64,000 nucleotides of DNA from Archilochus colubris (taxonomy: Eukaryota; Chordata; Aves; Apodiformes; Trochilidae). A program made the position numbers and the translations under genes. Location: contig CM041101.1 in the NCBI GenBank assembly GCA_023079485.1, forward strand, positions 7,839,501 to 7,903,500, written 5' to 3'. Numbering within the stretch: position 1 is the first letter of the stretch; the number at the start of each line of letters is the position of its first letter. This document shows, piece by piece, positions 63,478-64,000 of this stretch. The notes under the pieces were generated by a model, which searched no databases, was not told where the DNA came from, and saw nothing but the letters and a program-made list of their open reading frames with translations.

Positions 63478-64000
63478 CTAGGGGGGAGACAGAGAGTGTT
63501 GTTCAGTATGCACAGCACAAGGAAGCACATGTTTAGATTATATTGCTTCTGATCTCTGAACTACTGTTCCAGGCAACAAGTGGAAAGTTTCCTTTTAACA
63601 CTTACACTGAATTCTTGAAGAAAAAAAAAAAAGGGGGGGGGGAGGGGCCAAGGGGAGGTGGAAATTTCTCTCTGTTGATCACTGTTAATTTTCATTTCAA
63701 ATCAAATCTACTTGCAGACTTACTCTTGACTTAATTTCTCCCAGACTTTTCTCTATTTTCTTTTGTTTGTTTTATGTCTGCCTCTCCTGATTTTACTCTA
63801 TGTTTTTCTTTACTACTTTATAGCTTTTCAGTTTGGCACATAAGTGAAAGACTAACCCCCTTGCTGACTTCTTTTCTATAAATGCTGCATTGACGTTCAA
63901 GATAGTTGGAAATTAACCCCTTTTAACTATACATGTTGTATATCTTTGCACAGATATTATTTACAGTTTTCCTAAAGCTTTGTGTGATGTTCCCCAGCTC
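63478..64000 (-). other. GSN: GSN upstream intron, incomplete
   Basis: Intron sequence up to the window edge. It contains a purine run of 12 A followed by G-rich sequence at 63621-63658. No further exon is recognised. Confidence 0.7.
63621..63658. repeat. A12-G10 purine run with further G blocks
   Basis: Twelve A (63621-63632) are followed by ten G (63633-63642) and further G4 blocks at 63644-63647 and 63652-63655, all on the + strand, which is the template strand for GSN. Confidence 0.85.

Overview
The window is vertebrate nuclear DNA and almost certainly from a bird. It has spliced genes with GT-AG introns, scattered microsatellites and CpG-poor intergenic DNA. Its CR1 LINE copies end in the ATTCTATG-type octamer repeats typical of avian CR1. 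Two genes are recognised: STOM (stomatin) on the + strand and GSN (gelsolin) on the - strand. They lie tail to tail, the same arrangement as in mammals.

Layout. About 1-43,600 is a gene-poor stretch. I find no convincing exons in it, only CR1 pieces (best copy 11,474-11,989), a few decayed SINE-like relics, A/C-rich low-complexity tracts, a 3 x 25 bp tandem repeat at 36,515, and a small isolated CpG cluster near 21.3-21.8 kb. At about 43,670-44,420 lies the STOM CpG-island promoter with exon 1 (ATG at 44,031). Seven coding exons run to the stop at 52,463 and encode 280 residues. STOM intron 1 (44,080-47,863) holds a second CR1, in reverse orientation. Beside it is an antisense fragment that clearly encodes part of the N-terminal HEAT region of the kinase mTOR. 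The STOM 3' UTR runs to about 54.5 kb, where poly(A) hexamers for STOM (+) and GSN (-) lie two bases apart. From 54,705 to 63,477 on the - strand are 16 gelsolin coding exons giving 730 residues from the cytosolic start Met. The upstream exons, including the signal peptide of the plasma form, lie beyond the right edge.

Function. Stomatin is a palmitoylated hairpin membrane protein of lipid rafts. Gelsolin is a six-domain, calcium- and PIP2-controlled actin severing and capping protein. Apart from adjacency and shared 3'-end DNA, nothing in the sequence ties the two into one pathway. Most notable observations: the mTOR exon-like copy; a gelsolin linker reading DQTE where mammals have the caspase-3 site DQTD; the overlapping opposed poly(A) signals; and an in-frame 4 x 15 bp repeat directly upstream of the STOM start codon. 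I saw no wholly new multi-gene system.
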